Source: Croceivirga sp. (lineage in GTDB: Bacteria; Bacteroidota; Bacteroidia; Flavobacteriales; Flavobacteriaceae). Taken from it: a stretch of DNA of 64,000 nucleotides. The notes below the pieces were generated by a model. The model saw only the letters and a program-made list of their open reading frames with translations, made no database searches and had not been told where the DNA came from. This document shows positions 59,862 to 64,000 of the stretch, piece by piece; position 1 is the stretch's first letter, and each line of letters starts with the position of its first letter. The stretch spans positions 1 through 64,000 of the forward strand of contig JANQRG010000045.1 of assembly GCA_028284665.1 (NCBI GenBank). The letters run 5' to 3'. The translations under genes and the position numbers were made by a program.

Positions 59862-59883
59862 GCCTATGCTGGAGAAGAAAACT

Positions 59884-61083
59884 ATGGAACATGAAAAGGC
59901 CGTGCTTGTTGGCGTGATCAACAAGAATCAAGGCCTTGAGAAGGTGACCGAATATCTGGACGAGTTGGAATTCTTAACCTTTACTGCTGGAGGTGAGGTT
60001 ACAAAGCGATTTGTACAGCGCGTAGAAACGCCCAATCCTAAAACCATGATCGGTAGTGGGAAAATGGAGGAGCTACAGGGATATGTTAAGGCAAACGACA
60101 TCGGCTCAGTCATTTTTGATGAGGAGCTTTCTCCTGCCCAACAAAATAACATCGAAAAGCTGTTGCGTTGCAAAATTTTAGATCGTACCAGTTTGATCCT
60201 CGATATTTTTGCGCAACGCGCCCAAACCAGCTATGCGCGAACCCAGGTGGAGTTAGCCCAGTACGAATACCTTCTTCCCCGCCTTACGGGTTTATGGACC
60301 CACCTGGAACGCCAACGCGGGGGAATTGGGATGCGAGGTCCCGGAGAAACAGAAATTGAAACTGACCGGCGGATCGTTCGGGACAGGATTGCCTTGCTAA
60401 AAAAGAAGTTAGAAAAGATTGATCGTCAAATGGAGACACAGCGGGGGAACCGGGGGGCTCTCGTGCGCGTTGCTCTAGTGGGCTATACCAATGTAGGCAA
60501 ATCCACCTTGATGAACGTGATCAGCAAAAGTGAAGTGTTTGCGGAAAACAAGCTCTTTGCCACCCTGGATACCACTGTACGCAAAGTGGTTGTAGGAAAT
60601 CTGCCTTTTCTGTTAAGCGATACCGTAGGGTTTATTCGAAAACTCCCCACGCAATTGGTCGAAAGTTTTAAAAGTACGTTGGATGAAGTTCGGGAAGCAG
60701 ATCTCTTGCTGCATGTTGTGGACATTTCGCATCCCAACTTTGAGGAACATATTGCTTCGGTAAACCAGATTCTTGATGAGATTGATAGCGCCAACAAGCC
60801 TACCATAATGGTTTTCAACAAAATAGATCAATATCGTCCTGAAGTACTTGACGAGGATGATTTGGAAACGGAACGGACGAAATTACATTTTACGTTGGAC
60901 GAATGGAAAAAAACATGGCTTGCCAAAATTGGGGACAACGCCCTGTTCATTTCGGCACTGAATAAGGAAAACCTGGAAGATTTTCGAAAACGGGTCTATC
61001 AAGAAGTACGAGATATTCATGTGACCCGCTTTCCTTACAATAATTTTTTATATCCCGAAAATCTGGATCATTTTCAAAAATGA
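59884..61083 (+). CDS. hflX: GTPase HflX (ORF opens at 59866; ATG 59884 preferred)
   Basis: DEELSPAQQNNIEKLLRCKILDRTSLILDIFAQRAQTSYARTQVELAQYEYLLPRLTGLWTHLERQRGGIGMRGPGETEIETDRR; GYTNVGKSTLMN; DTVGFIRKLP. Confidence 0.95.
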   Translation: MEHEKAVLVGVINKNQGLEKVTEYLDELEFLTFTAGGEVTKRFVQRVETPNPKTMIGSGKMEELQGYVKANDIGSVIFDEELSPAQQNNIEKLLRCKILDRTSLILDIFAQRAQTSYARTQVELAQYEYLLPRLTGLWTHLERQRGGIGMRGPGETEIETDRRIVRDRIALLKKKLEKIDRQMETQRGNRGALVRVALVGYTNVGKSTLMNVISKSEVFAENKLFATLDTTVRKVVVGNLPFLLSDTVGFIRKLPTQLVESFKSTLDEVREADLLLHVVDISHPNFEEHIASVNQILDEIDSANKPTIMVFNKIDQYRPEVLDEDDLETERTKLHFTLDEWKKTWLAKIGDNALFISALNKENLEDFRKRVYQEVRDIHVTRFPYNNFLYPENLDHFQK

Positions 61084-61085
61084 TC

Positions 61086-62480
61086 TTAATTTGGGGACCA
61101 AATGCTCATATTCTCTGCTATAGCCCCGCCTGCTTGTGTAAAGTCTCCTCCGACATAGATTTGGTTCCCAAACTCCTCAATAGATAGGACCCTGCCTAAA
61201 ACCCCACTCTCTAAAATACCCCATTGGGTTCCATCCCATTGCATAATATTCCCGGCCTCACTCCCAACAACATTTCTAAACTCTCCACCAATGTATAGGA
61301 CACCGTTAATTGTGGTAAGCTCGCTAATACGATTATCCTGATTTAAGCTAAACGCTCTCCCAAAATCCTTAAATTCTATCCCATCCCAGGTGATCAGTTC
61401 GGAATAGACGTTACCATTTTCATTGAAGAATCCCGAAATATAGAGCACCCCGTCCATTACAGCCATTTCATTGATATTTCCGGTACCTCTCAGTTCCAAA
61501 ACCTCTGTATTGCCCAAAGCACTCCAACCTGTACCATCATAAAAAGCGATTTTTTCGGCATTAACACCATCTACGGCGGTGAAGAATCCTCCTGCATACA
61601 AATCTGACCCATAAACGGCAAACTCAAGAATTGTGCTATCAAAGGTCCCTACAGCAGACCACTCTGTTCCGTTCCACTTTGCCGCATTAATAGCACTTAC
61701 ATTTCCGGCCATCTCAAAGATGCCTCCTACATACAATTCACTGTTGTATACTTCTAAGGTATATCCAGCGGGGTCATCATTTCCGGTTAATCCACCATCA
61801 ACTTCATGCCAATTTTGACCATCCCATCTCGCTATATTATTTGCGGGAACACACCCTATCTCGATAAATTCACCGGTTACATAGAGCTCTCCTTGATAGG
61901 CAATCATGTCGTGAATGATCCCCTCTTCAAGTCCGCACCCTAATGCAGCCCATACGTTACCATCATAACAAGCAATTTTTTCGGCTTGGATGTTACCGAT
62001 TTCATCAAAATCGCAAGTGGCATATAACCGATCAGCAACTATAGCAAATCTGGCAATACCCACGTTGGATCCCGGAACTAAATTGGTAAATGTGCCATTA
62101 ATTTCCACTACGTCAAATGCAGAGACCGTTATCTGGTCCGTATCGTTGTTGTTCCCGGAGACTGTCAATTCGAGCTTGTATTTTCCTGGCACATCGGCCA
62201 AAAAACCAGGTGTTGTGGTATCGCTATTCAACAGTTCAGTAGAGCTCCCATCCGGTTTTGAAATAAATTGCCAGGCGTATGCGGTCTCATCGTCCGAACC
62301 TGTTGCAGACCCGTTCAAAGAAACTTGACTCTCAACCAAAACATTGAGGTCATCCCCGGCAAACGCCGTAAGTTGCGAGGGCATGGGCTCGGTATCTACT
62401 GCATCGGTCTCGGGGCTTGAATCCTCCGAGCTACATGCTAGTATCACTAATAGATTGAACAAAAAAAATACCTTCTTCAT
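61086..62480 (-). CDS. Lipoprotein with PKD-like domain and kelch/propeller-like repeats
   Basis: LACSSEDSSPETD lipobox + acidic tail; LTAFAGDDLNVLVESQVSLNGSATGSDDETAYAWQFISKPDGS; repeats of NIARWDGQNWHEVDGGL / LYVGGIFEMAGNVSAINAAKWNGTEWSAVG. Confidence 0.8.
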   Translation of the reverse strand: MKKVFFLFNLLVILACSSEDSSPETDAVDTEPMPSQLTAFAGDDLNVLVESQVSLNGSATGSDDETAYAWQFISKPDGSSTELLNSDTTTPGFLADVPGKYKLELTVSGNNNDTDQITVSAFDVVEINGTFTNLVPGSNVGIARFAIVADRLYATCDFDEIGNIQAEKIACYDGNVWAALGCGLEEGIIHDMIAYQGELYVTGEFIEIGCVPANNIARWDGQNWHEVDGGLTGNDDPAGYTLEVYNSELYVGGIFEMAGNVSAINAAKWNGTEWSAVGTFDSTILEFAVYGSDLYAGGFFTAVDGVNAEKIAFYDGTGWSALGNTEVLELRGTGNINEMAVMDGVLYISGFFNENGNVYSELITWDGIEFKDFGRAFSLNQDNRISELTTINGVLYIGGEFRNVVGSEAGNIMQWDGTQWGILESGVLGRVLSIEEFGNQIYVGGDFTQAGGAIAENMSIWSPN

Positions 62481-62498
62481 AATCCCGTGAGATACGCA

Positions 62499-63068
62499 TT
62501 AAAAGAAATAACCTATCGAAAGTTGAAATACCCTATTGCTAATCTTATCGGAATCTTCATCAATATCATTTACATCGGAGCCTAAATAATACCGTAGTCC
62601 AAAATTGAGCCCGCTCTCCAATTTATAGCCTAAGCCCAGGGCAAGGCCAATATCCGTAGATTTTGTATTATCCTTTAAATCAATCGTGTCCCCATCATCC
62701 TCAACTTCTGCTTTCAGCAAGAACCCCAGTTGCGGGCCTGCTTCCAGACTTAGATTATCTACTAAATAGTATTTTGCCAAAATGGGAAGGGTGATATAAT
62801 CCAGTTTGACGACCTCATCATCATCGGATTCATCAGTGGCTCCTTGCGCAGAATAGAGCAATTCCGGTTGAATGGAAAAATTCTCCAAAATTGAAATTTC
62901 GGCTACTCCCCCAAGGTGAAATGTGGTTCTCGAAGCGGCATCGTCTAGATCCGGTCCGATTGTCGCCAGGTTTAATCCCGCTTTTGCGCCAAATTGAATA
63001 TCCTGCCCTTGAGCCATAAAACAGGAAAAGGCGAACATCATTGTAAATAGTACTAATTTTTTCATCAC
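62499..63068 (-). CDS. Outer membrane beta-barrel (porin family) protein
   Basis: FGAKAGLNLATIGPDLDDAASRTTFHLGGVAEISILENFSIQPELLYSAQGA..ITLPILAKYYLVDNLSLEAGPQLGFLL; C-term aromatic. Confidence 0.9.
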   Translation of the reverse strand: MMKKLVLFTMMFAFSCFMAQGQDIQFGAKAGLNLATIGPDLDDAASRTTFHLGGVAEISILENFSIQPELLYSAQGATDESDDDEVVKLDYITLPILAKYYLVDNLSLEAGPQLGFLLKAEVEDDGDTIDLKDNTKSTDIGLALGLGYKLESGLNFGLRYYLGSDVNDIDEDSDKISNRVFQLSIGYFF

Positions 63069-63190
63069 TATAGTTTTAGATTATACACAAGGGGAAACTT
63101 TGAGATCTCTCCAAAACTACAGGTCCGGGGCACCCTATACTGATAGGATAGTTTCACATTATACCATCAGAGTCTCAAATACTGTAAAAA

Positions 63191-64000
63191 TCAGTACGAA
63201 GAAGGGGATACGCCATACAGCTCTTTAAAGCATTTGGCGAAATAGGAGAGATTGTTAAATCCAACTTGATATGCAATTTGGGTAACAGAATCCGCCTTTT
63301 TGGATAATAAGTGAGCAGCTCTTTTCAAACGAAAATTTCGAAGTAGCTCTCCCGGAGATTCGTTAGTAAGTGCCTTAACCTTTCTGTGCAGCTGTGCCTT
63401 ACTAAGGGCCATAACATCTTGCATTTGCGGAACTCCGAAACCCGCATTGGAATGTTCCTTTTCCAACAAATCAAGAAGCTGCTCCAAGAATCGTCTGTCC
63501 AGGGATGTGGCCTCTATCTTTGACGGATCAAACATGAGTTGATGCTTACGAATATATTCTTTAAGACGTTGTTGTCGTTGAATAAGATTCTTTACCCTTA
63601 CAAATAGTTCTTTGGCGTCAAACGGTTTGGTTAGATAATCATCGGCCCCGATTTCCAGACCTTCTATTTTATTCTCTGCACCTGCGCGAGCGGTAAGCAG
63701 GATTACAGGAATATGACTGGTCTCTAAATTGGTTTTTAATTCTTTACAAAGCTCAATACCGTCCATTTTAGGCATCATCAAATCGGATAGTATTAAATCG
63801 GGAGCATCTGCCAAGGCTCTTTTTAATCCCTCTTCACCATTATTGGCCGCTATTACCCTATAATCTGTGACCAATTGTGATGTAATGAAATGCCTCATAT
63901 CTTCATTGTCTTCTACCAGCAATATTTTAGGGATTTTGCGAACATCTGATTTTTGCAACTCAAAGGTAATGGGGGTGGTTCTTTGTTTTTCATATTTCCA
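63191..64000 (-). CDS. C-terminal part of a hybrid two-component system protein (receiver + AraC HTH), truncated by window end
   Basis: ILLVEDNEDMRHFITSQL..DLILSDLMMPKMDGIELC..VILLTARAGAENKIEGLEIGADDYLTKPFDAKEL; HTH QLHRKVKALTNESPGELLRNFRLKRAAHLL..GFNNLSYFAKCFKELYGVSPSSY; frame stays open (WKYEKQRTTPITFEL) to the window edge. Confidence 0.88.
   Translation of the reverse strand, partial: WKYEKQRTTPITFELQKSDVRKIPKILLVEDNEDMRHFITSQLVTDYRVIAANNGEEGLKRALADAPDLILSDLMMPKMDGIELCKELKTNLETSHIPVILLTARAGAENKIEGLEIGADDYLTKPFDAKELFVRVKNLIQRQQRLKEYIRKHQLMFDPSKIEATSLDRRFLEQLLDLLEKEHSNAGFGVPQMQDVMALSKAQLHRKVKALTNESPGELLRNFRLKRAAHLLSKKADSVTQIAYQVGFNNLSYFAKCFKELYGVSPSSY

Noticed and set aside
1-64000. CRISPR array, prophage, transposase/integrase, tRNA or rRNA genes
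   Set aside because: No regularly spaced repeats, recombinase-like proteins or cloverleaf/rRNA signatures noticed; tRNAscan-SE and a CRISPR finder would be decisive

Overview
The window is a chromosomal segment of a Bacteroidota (probably Flavobacteriaceae) genome. The call rests on protein character: Bac_Ig/LamG-like secreted proteins, a T9SS C-terminal domain, LES-like lipoproteins, AraC-type hybrid regulators and a TAnnTTTG-type promoter. About 60 coding genes can be supported. Most are ordinary core or accessory genes: a heme biosynthesis cluster (hemA-hemC-hemD-hemE-GNAT-DUF6973-hemF-PhzF-hemB with a divergent AraC regulator, and hemH about 6 kb away), hflX, MATE, MscS, CorC, ogt, S41 tricorn-like and S8 peptidases, several beta-lactamase-fold serine hydrolases, and a Tat-exported Gfo/Idh/MocA + TIM-barrel sugar module. 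The most interesting locus is the AT-rich two-gene cassette at 643-3147: a MazG-like NTP pyrophosphohydrolase directly abutting a 727-aa GIY-YIG nuclease + Schlafen-group-3/DUF2075 helicase + C-terminal S24 (LexA/UmuD-like) peptidase fusion. The S24 module keeps a candidate Ala-Gly self-cleavage site and a Ser/Lys dyad, which suggests a damage- or infection-gated defence effector. Other notable items are an unannotated frameshifted lactonase pseudogene fragment (about 12945-13105, minus), a YdjI/YdjG-like SPFH + zinc-ribbon pair, a LamG-like insertion in an Ig domain, and dispersed palindromic intergenic repeats. I saw no tRNA, rRNA, CRISPR array, transposase or integrase. All assignments come from reading the sequence; no database search was run.
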